The notes beneath the pieces are model-generated. The model was not told the origin of the DNA. It made no database searches and was given only the letters and a program-made list of their open reading frames with translations. Shown piece by piece: positions 22,201 through 30,827 of a stretch of DNA of 64,000 nucleotides. This DNA comes from Streptomyces hawaiiensis (GTDB taxonomy: Bacteria; Actinomycetota; Actinomycetes; Streptomycetales; Streptomycetaceae), in NCBI RefSeq assembly GCF_004803895.1, contig NZ_CP021978.1, positions 1,550,001 to 1,614,000 of the forward strand, given 5' to 3'. Position numbers and translations under genes: made by a program. The stretch's first letter is position 1, and every line of letters starts with the position of its first letter.

Positions 22201-23909
22201 TCGGTGGAAGCGGCTTCGCGCGCGTGCTCCGCGGCCCGGCGGGACGCCTCGCGGGCCGTGTCCCAGGCCGCGACGGCGCTCTTCTCGGCGTCGCTGGCGG
22301 CCAGGGCGGCACGGGCCGGGTCGGCGTCGGGTGCGGAGTCGTCCAGCCAGCCGGCTCGTACCGCCTCGGCGGTCTCCTGCTCGACCTCGGCGAGGCGCTG
22401 CTTGAGGTGACCGATCTCGCTGCGGGCGCGCTGCGCCTGTGTGGCGGCGGCGGTGGAGTCGCGGTAGGCCGCGTCGCTGACCTCCTGCAGGGCGGCGGAG
22501 CGCTCCTCCTCCTCGTTGGCGTGGCTCTCCGCCTTCTCCGCGGCCGCGTGCAGGGCGCGCACGAGGTCGACGGCGGCCTTGGAGCGGGCGGCCAGCGCGG
22601 GCGCTGCGTCGCGCTCGGCCTCCTGGATCGCGGCGGACACGCGGGTGACGCGGTCGGAGGCGGCGCGGTGGCGCAGCACGGCCTCGGCGGCCTGCCATGC
22701 CGAGTAGAGCGTGCGGGCGTCGGCGAGCTCGCGCTTCTGTGCGGCGGCGGACTTCTCGGCCCCGGCGAGCGCCAGCGAGGCGTGCCGGTAGGCGAGTTCG
22801 GCGGAGATCAGCGCGCTGCGCTCGCGGGCCGCCTCGGCGTGTGTGACGGCGTACGCGGCGGCGGTGACCCGCTGGGCCAGGTCGGCGGCCCGGCCCCGTT
22901 CCCGCACACCGCGCGCGGACAGTCTGCGGGCCAGGGTCCGGGTACGGCGCTCGGCTCCGGCGTGGACGTCACGCGCGCGTGAGCGGGCCTCGGCGGCTTC
23001 GACGATCCGTCCGAGGAGGTCGGCGGAGCCGGCGGTGAATTCACGCTCGGCGATCAGCTCGGCGCGCCGGCCCAGTTTGTTGCCAAAGCCGCTGACCAGG
23101 TCGGCTAGCCCGTCGGTGTCGCGGGTGTCGGTGACGGCGCGCAGCAGCAGGTCGGTGAAGTCGGCGTCCTTCTTGACCGCGAAGAGACCGGCGGCCTCAC
23201 CCTCGTCGGCGTTCATCTCCCGCTGGTAGCGGAAGAGTTCGGGGTCGAGGCCGAGGTCGCCGAGGTGCTCGATCCAGCGGTCGTGGGTCTCCTCCCAGTG
23301 CACCTCCAGATGCGGGTAGGTCTTGCCCGCCTCCGTGAGGGCGTCCCGGAAGCCCTTCATGGTGCGGCGCCGCCCGCGCGCGCTGGACTGGCCCTCGACC
23401 GCGGCCCGTACGGTGGTGGCCTCCGCCACGGGGAGGTTGTCGAGGCTCAGCCCGGGCCCGGGGCGGAAGGAGTACCAGGCCTCGGCGAACTTCCGCGGGT
23501 CGTTGGAGACCTGCCGCCCGCGCCACTCACTGACCTTGCCGACGACGACGCACTCGCCGGTCAGGACGTGCTGCCATTCCAGCGCGACGTGCCCGCAGTC
23601 GTCGGCGAGGAGGAACTTGCGCAGCACACCGGAGCTGGCGCCGCCGAGGGTGTTGCGGTGGCCCGGGAGCATCACGGAGAAGATGAGCTTGAGCAGCACC
23701 GACTTGCCGCCGCCGTTCTCCAGGAACAGCACGCCCGCGGGCGCGGGCCGGCGCGGCGGGCCGGCCGGCTCCTCCTCGAAGAACTCCGCCTGCGTGGGCG
23801 CGGGATCGGGCACGATCTCGCCCACTCCCCGCAGGTCAAGCACGGTGTCGGCGTAGCGCGCACCGGCGGGCCCGATCGAGTAGAGGCGGACCCGGGACAG
23901 CTCGTACAT
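19281..23909 (-). CDS. SMC/MukB/JetC-like ATPase with long coiled coil
   Basis: 1,542-residue ATPase of the MukB/MksB/JetC type. The split ABC head has a P-loop LFLENGGGKSVLL at residues 61-73 and, at the far end, the signature FSGGQ (about 1409-1413) and Walker B TLFLDNPIG, in which the usual catalytic Glu after Asp is Asn (1448). Between them lies about 1,300 residues rich in Ala, Glu, Arg and Gln, consistent with an antiparallel coiled coil, interrupted near the middle by a globular Gly/Pro-rich stretch that would be the hinge. It is the last gene after the kleisin-like and KITE-like genes. It probably loads on DNA with them, for chromosome organisation or plasmid restriction. Confidence 0.82.
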   Translation of the reverse strand: MYELSRVRLYSIGPAGARYADTVLDLRGVGEIVPDPAPTQAEFFEEEPAGPPRRPAPAGVLFLENGGGKSVLLKLIFSVMLPGHRNTLGGASSGVLRKFLLADDCGHVALEWQHVLTGECVVVGKVSEWRGRQVSNDPRKFAEAWYSFRPGPGLSLDNLPVAEATTVRAAVEGQSSARGRRRTMKGFRDALTEAGKTYPHLEVHWEETHDRWIEHLGDLGLDPELFRYQREMNADEGEAAGLFAVKKDADFTDLLLRAVTDTRDTDGLADLVSGFGNKLGRRAELIAEREFTAGSADLLGRIVEAAEARSRARDVHAGAERRTRTLARRLSARGVRERGRAADLAQRVTAAAYAVTHAEAARERSALISAELAYRHASLALAGAEKSAAAQKRELADARTLYSAWQAAEAVLRHRAASDRVTRVSAAIQEAERDAAPALAARSKAAVDLVRALHAAAEKAESHANEEEERSAALQEVSDAAYRDSTAAATQAQRARSEIGHLKQRLAEVEQETAEAVRAGWLDDSAPDADPARAALAASDAEKSAVAAWDTAREASRRAAEHAREAASTESRAELTAARAADAATAAQRSYEAERRTAEALAGEERLAELLSLTPEPRPGIPQPRHGTDSEPIAPAPPGGRGLTPEELDRFADDLRDLLDDAVSSAERQLFELRTAAADDSRILGALGDGGLLPPGPDVLATVEFLGEHGIPALPGWRYLAQAVDPADHARVLAARPELVDGVIITDPDSHARARDALGDAALLPRSAVAVGTAAALLAPTPAPGTDSGDVFLVPPNPAMHDEHAADEERQALRARATERDEEIRTLAARLGKDRELAARLTSWRTGCPAGRLTELARAAHDTREFAEESEAELSEARTVRAEADEAAAEAARVRDERQEAAQKTRRSADALAGLAFRLRERAGWQVKLRELADEAAESEASAQACLDRARAADEDRRAAQRAADDTRRTARALRAERSEIAGAPDDVPEDDVQTPKVSLPALREAYRAASQLYEQVGVGADLRAEQARAESDESAARAELDRLSNKVRTRAEQLLESPDGSDGPSRQAAAARAEELVQLLETRMSTASEQLGRLRGEAERLAPEDGEAHTDLPEDRRPRDAEHAQTLLRTATAELASHTEALNQAREAHAELLDAHRAAEDAASGFDEIAAMLRDLLREHGTEEEQEETEPYPGSPEEARQSAAEARRSLRGCAADLSAAESAVREASDILVRHANSTRYEQVRTPARQQIRELPASALPEHAQKWADAFAPRLRVLTDELEQLERNRDSIVDRLRGLVESALATLRSAQRLSRLPEGLGEWSGQEFLRIRFEEPDQATLTERLGEVIDEATRAAVKKNSDLRRDGMSLLLRGVAAALQPKGVAVEILKPDAVLRAERVPVGQMGDVFSGGQLLTAAIALYCTMAALRSNDRGRDKHRHAGTLFLDNPIGRANATYLLELQRAVSDALGVQLLYTTGLFDTTALAEFPLVIRMRNDADLRAGLKYISVEEHLRPGLPREAPDGEAGHSEITATRMYKRPVS

Positions 23910-23945
23910 GGCGGACTCTCGTAAGTCTTCGTGAAGTGGGGGAGT

Positions 23946-24827
23946 TCAGGAGGAGTGGAACGGCAGCCCGGCGTCGGCGACCAGCTCCAGGTCGTCGCTC
24001 TCCTCCGGGGGCAGCAGCGTCGGTGTGCCGTCGGTGACCGGGACGACGCCCAGTTCCAGCAGCTCGGTCAGGGCGGCGCTGCCGGCCATGTCGCGGACCT
24101 GGAGCTGGTAGCGGGCGGTCGTGCGGTAGGTGCCGCCGTGGTCGTCGCCGGTGCGCTGCAGGAATCCGGATTCGGTGAGGAAGGCGACGGCCTTGGCGAC
24201 GATGCCGGTGGTCGAACCGGCGAGCCGGCGCGCGTCCTTGGTGGCGCCGGTGGCGCTGCGCCGCACCCAGATCCGCCAGGCGGCCTCCAGGCCCGGCGCG
24301 TCGGTGGCCGGGTCGGTGTTCTCGCCCTGTTCCTCGGCGCGCTCCTCCAGACGGCGGCAGGCTTGGCGCACGAAGGCGTCGACGCCGTTGACCGTGACCC
24401 GGCCGATGTAGCCGTCGTCGGCGAGGTCCTCGGGGCGCGGGAACGCCATGGCGGCGACGGCGAGATGGGCGAGCCCGTGCAGGAACCGGTCGCCGCCGTC
24501 GGCGGACGTACGACGCGCGTAGTCACCCATGCGGACGGCGAACACCGAGTCCTCGGCGGCGGTCACGGCCATGCCCGCGCGTGGGGACACCTCCAGGACG
24601 ATCAGCCCCAGACCGGTCGCCACGGCGTCCGCGAGGCGCGCGAACGGCGGGTCCTCGCGGTAGCGCCGCAGCAGGTCCGCGTACTCCTGGTCACGGGCGG
24701 GCTGCAGCTTGGGCTGCAGCCCGAAGGACACGAGCCGGGCCGCGTCGGCGGCGTCGGCGGGAGTGACGGCGGCACCGGCCGCGGGGGCCGGTCCGTCCGG
24801 CTCGCTCCACTCGACATGCTCGCTCAC
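23946..24827 (-). CDS. MukE/JetB-like KITE subunit
   Basis: 293 residues from GTG 24827, chosen because AAGGAG lies 8 bases upstream; the ATG at 24848 has no ribosome site. The middle and C-terminal parts look like tandem winged helices (GIVAKAVAFLTESGFLQRTGDDHGGTYRTTARYQLQVRDMA). Position between the kleisin-like and SMC-like genes is that of mukE/jetB, which is the main basis for the call. It ends 36 bases before the SMC-like gene. Confidence 0.7.
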   Translation of the reverse strand: MSEHVEWSEPDGPAPAAGAAVTPADAADAARLVSFGLQPKLQPARDQEYADLLRRYREDPPFARLADAVATGLGLIVLEVSPRAGMAVTAAEDSVFAVRMGDYARRTSADGGDRFLHGLAHLAVAAMAFPRPEDLADDGYIGRVTVNGVDAFVRQACRRLEERAEEQGENTDPATDAPGLEAAWRIWVRRSATGATKDARRLAGSTTGIVAKAVAFLTESGFLQRTGDDHGGTYRTTARYQLQVRDMAGSAALTELLELGVVPVTDGTPTLLPPEESDDLELVADAGLPFHSS

Positions 24828-24858
24828 GGTCGGGACTCCTTGTGCCACTCGTACTGAC

Positions 24859-26385
24859 TCATGCTGCTTCCGTCCGGTCCGCCGCCATCCCCGCCGCGTC
24901 CAGCAGCGCGGTGCCGACGATCAGATCCGCCCCGCCGAACTCCGGATCGTCGAGCTCGGTCCCGTCGTCCACGGCGAACAGCAGCTTCTGCTCGCCCTGG
25001 CGGTAGGCCGTACCGACCGGCGGACTGGCGGCGTGCACCGCCAGCAGGGCCACCAGATACGGCAGCTCGGGATCCTGCCGCCGAGCCTGCGCCAGCAGCC
25101 CCGACAACCGGCGCGGCGCGTCCGCCGGCAGGTCGAGCAGTTCCTGCGCCGCCGCCATCTGCTCCTCGCTGAACCGGCTGTCGTCCGGCGTGGCGATGAG
25201 GTCAGGCTCCGGCATCTCGGCGCCCAGGTGCTCCCGCTCCACCGGCGGCGTCAGCAGTATGTCGACCAGGTCGCCGACCCGGACGGACACCGGCGTGCGC
25301 AGCCCGGTGCCGCGGCCGAAGAACGCGTCGGTGACGCGGACGGCCTGCTCCAGTGGCAGCGGCAGCACGGGCGAGACGAGATGGCCGTACAGGTCTATAC
25401 CCGAGGTCGTCATCGGGGTGGCGAAGGCCTGCCGGTCCTGCTCGGCGCGGAACAGCGGCCCGGCCTCCAGCAGCCGGGACTGCAACTGTGTGTGCCGGCG
25501 GATGCAGTCCTTGACGATGTCGACGAGCTCGGCGGCGCGGCGCTTGTGCTCTGGGTCCTCGGACTCGTCACGCGCCTTGCGGATGTTGGTGAGGATCGCG
25601 TTCTCGTGGCGGTAGCGGTCGGCGACGTGTTCCAGCGCCTCGGCGATCATGTCGGGCACGGTGGAGAGCCAGTCCACCGCGCGCACGTTGCGCCGGGTCG
25701 CCTCCAGGGCGCGGCGCAGGGTCTCCGAGTACTGCACGGTCCGGTAGCGGGCCTGTTCGGCCGCGAGCTGGGCGTCGGCGAGCCGGCCGCGGCTGATCAG
25801 CACCTCCAGCTTGACCTCGGCGGCGATCTGCGCGCTGGTGACGTCCGTGTCGAGGGCGCCGACGAGGACGTTGACCGCCTCGTCCGTCGTACGGAGGTAG
25901 ACCGTGCCGCCGGGGCCGGGGACCTCCTCGATCAGCTTGAAGTCGTAGTCGCGGCGCACATAGGTGCCGTCCGCCCCGAACGTGCCGTACACCGCGCGGA
26001 AGCCGCGGTCGACGCTGCCGACGTTGATCAGGTTCTCCAGGACCCAGCGGGCCACCCGCTCGTGCTCGGCGGCGGGCCGCCGCTCGGCCTGGGCGGCGAT
26101 GCGCGGGATGAGGCGGGCGACGATCTGATCGTGGTCCGCGCCCGTGTCGAAGTCCATGTTCAGAGTGACCAGGTCGATGGCCGCGAGGGCGACCTCCGCC
26201 ATGCCGTACACCGAGTACTCGCCGGCCAGGTTGGCCTTGCGCGCGTCCAGGTCGTGCAGCGGCGCGGTGCAGGCGAGCGCGCGCAGGCGCCGCGCCAGGC
26301 CCTCGTCGGCGGCCGGCCCCGGGGCGGGGCGCGGCCCCGCGCTGAGCTGGGGCGGAACACTGTCCGTCGATGCAGGCGAAGTCAC
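24859..26385 (-). CDS. MukF/JetA-like kleisin-type subunit
   Basis: 508 residues from GTG 26385; a -10-like TAGTCT ends 7 bases before this GTG, so the transcript may be leaderless, while ATG 26415 has no ribosome site. The N-terminal part has helix-rich sequence with a possible winged helix (LTNIRKARDESEDPEHKRRA region is helical), and the C-terminal part (ILLTPPVEREHLGAEM to the end) would bind the ATPase. Gene order F-E-B matches mukFEB and jetABC. The assignment rests on order, length and company rather than on a diagnostic motif. Confidence 0.65.
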   Translation of the reverse strand: MTSPASTDSVPPQLSAGPRPAPGPAADEGLARRLRALACTAPLHDLDARKANLAGEYSVYGMAEVALAAIDLVTLNMDFDTGADHDQIVARLIPRIAAQAERRPAAEHERVARWVLENLINVGSVDRGFRAVYGTFGADGTYVRRDYDFKLIEEVPGPGGTVYLRTTDEAVNVLVGALDTDVTSAQIAAEVKLEVLISRGRLADAQLAAEQARYRTVQYSETLRRALEATRRNVRAVDWLSTVPDMIAEALEHVADRYRHENAILTNIRKARDESEDPEHKRRAAELVDIVKDCIRRHTQLQSRLLEAGPLFRAEQDRQAFATPMTTSGIDLYGHLVSPVLPLPLEQAVRVTDAFFGRGTGLRTPVSVRVGDLVDILLTPPVEREHLGAEMPEPDLIATPDDSRFSEEQMAAAQELLDLPADAPRRLSGLLAQARRQDPELPYLVALLAVHAASPPVGTAYRQGEQKLLFAVDDGTELDDPEFGGADLIVGTALLDAAGMAADRTEAA

Positions 26386-26454
26386 GGTGCACAGACTAGG
26401 TCCTGGGTCTGACATCGGCCCAAACGACGCGGTACGCCTCCCGCCGCCCGGCTC

Positions 26455-27150
26455 TCAGCCGTCCTCACCGACGCGACGGCGGTACACCTCGACGACCCGC
26501 TCCAGTGAGTCGTCGAGGTAACCGGCGAGGAGGCTTTCGGCCTGCTCACGGTCCCCGTCCTGAAGAGCCTGAAGGATGGCGATATTTCGCGCGATATAGG
26601 GTTCGTGCAGCCGCTGCGGCTCGTCCACCACGTGGAAGGCGAGGCGCAGTTCGGCGAAGACGCTCCGCATCAGCTCTTCCGTGCGCTCGCTCGCGGCCAG
26701 CGCGACCAGCTCCCGGTGGAAGTGGATGTTCGCGGTACCCACCGCCTTCCAGTCACCTTCCCGAGCCGCCGTCCGCCCCTCGGCGACCGCCCCGGCCAGG
26801 CCGTCGAGGCCGTACGGCGGTTCACCGAGACCGCGGACGACCGCACACTCGACGAGCCGCCGCGTGCGGTAGATGTCCTCGACGTCCTCCACGGTCAGGA
26901 CCCGCACGAAGACGCCCCGGTTCAGCTCGTGGACGAGCAGACGTTCATGTGTGAGCAGCCGGAACGCCTCGCGCAGCGTGTTGCGGGAGACGCCGAGCGC
27001 GCCGCCGATGCTGTCCTCCGACAGGCGGGTGCCGGGCGGGAAGTAGCCTTCGGCGATCCGGCTCCTGAGGATGTCCGAGACCCGTTCCGCGGTGCTGGTG
27101 CGCCCCAGGAGGGCCCGGTCGTCGGCGAGGTCCTTCAGCTGCTCTGCCAT
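26455..27150 (-). CDS. GntR-family (FCD) regulator of the 5-oxoproline operon
   Basis: 231 residues from ATG 27150. An N-terminal winged helix (RVSDILRSRIAEGYFPPGTRLSEDSIGGALGVSRNTLREAFRLL) is followed by the all-helical FCD ligand domain with conserved metal-type histidines (ANIHFHRELVAL). It is divergent from the transporter-pxp operon, and a dyad of GntR type lies in the shared gap, so it most likely represses that operon in response to an acidic metabolite. Confidence 0.9.
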   Translation of the reverse strand: MAEQLKDLADDRALLGRTSTAERVSDILRSRIAEGYFPPGTRLSEDSIGGALGVSRNTLREAFRLLTHERLLVHELNRGVFVRVLTVEDVEDIYRTRRLVECAVVRGLGEPPYGLDGLAGAVAEGRTAAREGDWKAVGTANIHFHRELVALAASERTEELMRSVFAELRLAFHVVDEPQRLHEPYIARNIAILQALQDGDREQAESLLAGYLDDSLERVVEVYRRRVGEDG

Positions 27151-27194
27151 GCCGGAATTCAATCGCAGATCACAAGAACGAACCAACATGGGTA

Positions 27195-27224
27195 TTGAGG
27201 GATCGTTGAACAATCCTCTACGGT
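27195..27224 (+). promoter_or_regulatory. Promoter with embedded GntR operator-like dyad
   Basis: TTGAGG (27195-27200) and TACGGT (27219-27224) with an 18-base spacer form a vegetative-type promoter toward the transporter gene. Inside the spacer lies GGATCGTT-G-AACAATCC (27200-27216), a 17-bp dyad with one mismatch. A regulator bound here would block polymerase. Confidence 0.6.
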
Positions 27225-27311
27225 GCTTCTCACGGTGCCGCCTCCCCACAGCGGCTTCGTACGGCACGGCTCACCCCGAAGCACCCTCCGTCCTCCCTCT
27301 GCGAGGTGCCC

Positions 27312-28613
27312 ATGAGCACGACCCCTCCACCGCAGGCCCTGACCGACGACAGCCGCCCAGGGACCGCTGAACGCACCTGGGACGACGGGGCGTTCGGCTG
27401 GCTGCGCGCACTGGGCCCGCGCGGCCGCCGCGCCTTCACCGGCGCCTTCGGCGGCTACGCACTGGACTCGTACGACTACTTCACGCTGCCGCTGAGCATG
27501 GTCGCGCTGTCCGCCTACTTCGGCCTGAGCAGCGGCCAGACCGGCCTCTTCACGACCGTCACGCTGGTGGTCTCCGCGATCGGCGGCGCCCTCGCCGGCG
27601 TGCTCGCGGACCGGGTCGGCCGGGTGAAGGCGCTGATGGTCACCGTGATCACCTACGCGGTGTTCACCGTGGCCTGCGGTTTCGCGCCCAACTACGAGAC
27701 ACTGCTGGTCTTCCGCGCCCTCCAGGGCCTCGGTTTCGGCGGCGAATGGGCGGTCGGCGCGATCCTGGTCGCCGAGTACGCGAGCGCCAAGCACCGGGGC
27801 CGCACGCTCGGCGCGATCCAGAGCTCCTGGGCGGTGGGCTGGGGCATGGCCGTGATCGCCTACACGATCATCTTCTCGGTGGCCGGCGACGATCTGGCCT
27901 GGCGCATCATGTTCTGGACCGGAGCGCTGCCCGCGCTGCTCGTCATCTGGCTGCGGCGCAGTGTGCACGACGCCCCCGAGGCAGCCGCCGCGCGCGAACA
28001 GAGCGCCCAGAAGGGCTCGTTCACGGCGATCTTCAAGCCCGGCCTGCTGCGGGTCACGATCTTCGCCGGGCTGCTGTCGACCGGTGTCCAGGGCGGCTAC
28101 TACACGCTGGCCACCTGGGTGCCGGCCTATCTGAAGTCCGAGCGCGACCTGTCGGTCGTCGGCACCGGCGGCTATCTGACGTTCCTCATCTCGGGCGCGT
28201 TCATCGGCTACCTGACCGGCGGCTACCTCACCGACAAGCTGGGTCGGCGGCGCAACATCTGGCTCTTCGCCCTGCTGTCGGCGCTCTGCATCCTGGCGTA
28301 CGCGAACATCCCGAGCGGCGCCAACACCCTGCTCCTGGTGCTCGGCTTCCCGCTCGGGTTCTGCATGTCGGCGATCTTCAGCGGCTTCGGGTCCTACCTG
28401 AGCGAGCTGTACCCGACGGCGGTGCGCGGGACGGGGCAGGGCTTCACGTACAACACCGGCCGCGCGGTGGGTGCCGTGTTCCCGACGACGGTCGGGTTCC
28501 TGGCCGACAGCTGGGGCATCGGCGGCGCGCTGGTCTTCGGCGCGATCGGCTACGGCATCGCGGCGCTGGCGCTGCTCGGGCTGCCGGAGACGCGTGGAAA
28601 GGAGCTGGTGTGA
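27312..28613 (+). CDS. MFS transporter, acidic/aromatic metabolite:H+ symporter type
   Basis: 433 residues, 12 membrane helices. The N-terminal [16 protein letters not shown] and the loop motif [14 protein letters not shown] between helices 2 and 3 are typical of the metabolite:H+ symporter group, as is [18 protein letters not shown] 27312 follows GAGG. It is the first gene of an operon with pxpABC and a DUF1445 protein, so 5-oxoproline, D-glutamate or a related acid is the probable cargo. Its stop overlaps the next start (GTGA). Confidence 0.9.
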   Translation: MSTTPPPQALTDDSRPGTAERTWDDGAFGWLRALGPRGRRAFTGAFGGYALDSYDYFTLPLSMVALSAYFGLSSGQTGLFTTVTLVVSAIGGALAGVLADRVGRVKALMVTVITYAVFTVACGFAPNYETLLVFRALQGLGFGGEWAVGAILVAEYASAKHRGRTLGAIQSSWAVGWGMAVIAYTIIFSVAGDDLAWRIMFWTGALPALLVIWLRRSVHDAPEAAAAREQSAQKGSFTAIFKPGLLRVTIFAGLLSTGVQGGYYTLATWVPAYLKSERDLSVVGTGGYLTFLISGAFIGYLTGGYLTDKLGRRRNIWLFALLSALCILAYANIPSGANTLLLVLGFPLGFCMSAIFSGFGSYLSELYPTAVRGTGQGFTYNTGRAVGAVFPTTVGFLADSWGIGGALVFGAIGYGIAALALLGLPETRGKELV

Positions 28614-29437
28614 ACCGCACGAGCACCGAGGACCGCCCCCTGCTCCTCCTCGACGAGCACGCGCACGCGTGGAGCCCCGAAACGGCCCGGGCCCGCTTCC
28701 GGGAGGGTCTGACGGGTCCCACGGCCGGGGTCGCGGCGGGCCACACCCAGGTCAACCTGATCTCGGTGCCCGCCGACTGGGCCTACGACATGCTGCTGTT
28801 CTGCCAGCGCAACCCCAAGCCCTGCCCGGTCCTCGACGTCACGGACGCCGGCTCCTGGACGACCGTGCTCGCCGACGGCGCGGACCTGCGCACGGACCTG
28901 CCGCGCTACCGCGTGTGGCGGGACGGCGAGCTGGTGGACGAACCGACGGACGTGCGCGCGTACTGGCGGGACGACCTGGTGTCGTTCCTGATCGGGTGCA
29001 GCTTCACCTTCGAGTGGGCGCTGGGCGAGGCGGGCGTACCGATCCGCCACGTCGAGCAGGGCCGCAACGTCCCGATGTACGTGACCGGCCGCCAGTGCCG
29101 TCCGGCGGGGCGGCTGCACGGACCGCTGGTGGTGTCCATGCGGCCGGTGCCGCCCCGGCATCTGGCGGCGGCGATCCGGGAGAGCAGTCTGCTGCCGGCG
29201 GTGCACGGCAGCCCCGTGCACTGCGGCGATCCCTCGGGTCTCGGCATCGACGACCTCGGCCGCCCCGACTTCGGGGACGCGGTGGACGCCGAACCGGACG
29301 ACATCCCGGTGTTCTGGGCCTGCGGGGTGACCCCGCAGGCGGCCGTGATGGCCTCGCGGCCGCCGTTCGCCCTCACCCACGCCCCGGGGCAGATGTTCCT
29401 CACCGACGCCCGCGACGAGCAGTACCGCGTGGCCTGA
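28610..29437 (+). CDS. DUF1445 putative hydro-lyase / D-glutamate cyclase-like protein
   Basis: 275 residues from GTG 28610, overlapping the transporter stop. It matches the YcsI/DUF1445 family ([40 protein letters not shown] and [26 protein letters not shown]). The mammalian mitochondrial D-glutamate cyclase contains this domain, so a step between D-glutamate and 5-oxo-D-proline is plausible; bacterial members are only annotated as hydro-lyases. The neighbours pxpABC would hydrolyse 5-oxoproline, which supports the link. Confidence 0.85.
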   Translation: MNRTSTEDRPLLLLDEHAHAWSPETARARFREGLTGPTAGVAAGHTQVNLISVPADWAYDMLLFCQRNPKPCPVLDVTDAGSWTTVLADGADLRTDLPRYRVWRDGELVDEPTDVRAYWRDDLVSFLIGCSFTFEWALGEAGVPIRHVEQGRNVPMYVTGRQCRPAGRLHGPLVVSMRPVPPRHLAAAIRESSLLPAVHGSPVHCGDPSGLGIDDLGRPDFGDAVDAEPDDIPVFWACGVTPQAAVMASRPPFALTHAPGQMFLTDARDEQYRVA

Positions 29438-29454
29438 CAGGAGACACTGGACTC

Positions 29455-30213
29455 ATGGCCTGCATCGATCTGAACGCCGACCTCGGCGAGGGCTTCGGCC
29501 GCTGGCGGCTCACCGACGACGAACGACTGCTGTCCGTCGTCACCAGCGCCAACGTGGCGTGCGGCTTCCACGCCGGGGACGCGGTCACCATGCGCCGGGT
29601 GTGCGAGCTGGCGGCCGAGCGCGGGGTCCGGATCGGCGCCCAGGTGTCCTACCGGGACCTGGCCGGCTTCGGGCGGCGCGCGATGGACGTGCCGCCCGCC
29701 GAGCTGGCCGCCGAGGTCGCCTACCAGATCGGCGCCCTGGAGGTGTTCGCACGCGCGGCGGGCGCCCGGGTGGCCTACGTCAAACCGCACGGCGCGCTCT
29801 ACAACCGGATCGTGCACGACGAGGAGCAGGCCGCCGCGGTCGTCGACGGCGTGCTCCTCGCGGACGCCGCCCTGCCCGTCCTCGGCCTGCCCGGCTCGCG
29901 CCTGCTGGAGCTGGCCGCGAAGGCCGGGCTGCCGGCCGTCACCGAGGCGTTCGCGGACCGGGCGTACACCGACGCGGGCACCCTGGTGCCGCGCACACAG
30001 GAAGGCGCCGTGGTCACCGACCCGGACACCGTCGTGGAGCGCTCCCTGGGCCTGGCCCGCTCGGGCGAGGTGGTCTCCCACACGGGGGCGCGCATCGAGG
30101 TACGCGCGCGTTCCCTGTGCCTGCACGGCGACACCCCCGGCGCGGTGGAGCTGGCGCGCCGGGTGCGGGAGCGGCTGGAGGCGTCGGGGGTCCGGGTGGA
30201 GGCCTTCGCATGA
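29455..30213 (+). CDS. pxpA: 5-oxoprolinase subunit A (LamB/YcsF family)
   Basis: 252 residues. The N-terminus IDLNADLGEGFGRW and SANVACGFHAGD are the family signature, and AAGARVAYVKPHGALYNRI the second conserved block. With PxpB and PxpC it forms the ATP-dependent prokaryotic 5-oxoprolinase that opens 5-oxo-L-proline to L-glutamate. ATG 29455 follows GGAG-rich sequence 17 bases after the previous stop. Confidence 0.94.
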   Translation: MACIDLNADLGEGFGRWRLTDDERLLSVVTSANVACGFHAGDAVTMRRVCELAAERGVRIGAQVSYRDLAGFGRRAMDVPPAELAAEVAYQIGALEVFARAAGARVAYVKPHGALYNRIVHDEEQAAAVVDGVLLADAALPVLGLPGSRLLELAAKAGLPAVTEAFADRAYTDAGTLVPRTQEGAVVTDPDTVVERSLGLARSGEVVSHTGARIEVRARSLCLHGDTPGAVELARRVRERLEASGVRVEAFA

Positions 30214-30827
30214 ACGTGCTGCTCGTCGGCGAGGACGCCCTGCTCGTCGAGGTCTCCTCGGGCGACGAGGCCCAGGCCCTGCACGCGGAGCTGCTGCGGC
30301 GCCGCGCGGAGGGCTCGCTGTCGGCCCGCGAGATCGTGCCCGCGGCCCGCACGGTCCTCCTCGACGGCCTCGACACCCCCGCCCGGCTGGCCGCCGAACT
30401 GACCGCCGCCGACCTGCCGCCCGCTCCCCCGCGCGCGGGTCACGTCGTGGAGATCCCGGTGCGCTACGACGGCCCGGACCTGGCCGACGTCGCCGCCCAC
30501 TGGGGTGTGCCGGAGCACGAGGTCGCCCGCATCCACGGCGACACCGAGTTCCGGGTCGCCTTCTGCGGCTTCGCACCCGGCTTCGGCTACCTCACCGGGC
30601 TGCCGCCGCGCTACGACGTCCCGCGCCGGGCCACCCCGCGTACGGCCGTCCCGGCGGGGTCGGTGGCCCTGGCGGGCCCGTACACGGGCGTGTACCCACG
30701 CTCGTCGCCGGGCGGCTGGCAGCTGATCGGCACGACGGACGCCGTGCTGTGGGACCACGCGCGCGTGCCGGCCGCGCTGCTGTCGCCGGGCACGCGCGTG
30801 CGGTTCGTCCCCGAGGCGGGTTCATGA
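30210..30827 (+). CDS. pxpB: 5-oxoprolinase subunit B (KipI-like)
   Basis: 205 residues, carboxyltransferase-type fold. Family motifs are VEIPVRYDGPDLADVAAHWG, the FCGFAPGFGYLTGLP block and RSSPGGWQLIGTT. It overlaps pxpA (ATGA) and pxpC (ATGA), so the three subunits are translationally coupled, as expected for a complex. Confidence 0.95.
   Translation: MNVLLVGEDALLVEVSSGDEAQALHAELLRRRAEGSLSAREIVPAARTVLLDGLDTPARLAAELTAADLPPAPPRAGHVVEIPVRYDGPDLADVAAHWGVPEHEVARIHGDTEFRVAFCGFAPGFGYLTGLPPRYDVPRRATPRTAVPAGSVALAGPYTGVYPRSSPGGWQLIGTTDAVLWDHARVPAALLSPGTRVRFVPEAGS

Noticed and set aside
19077..22982. Open frame of 1,301 codons on the plus strand opposite the SMC-like gene
   Set aside because: Gly/Ala/Val-rich shadow; the minus strand has P-loop, coiled coil and ABC signature.
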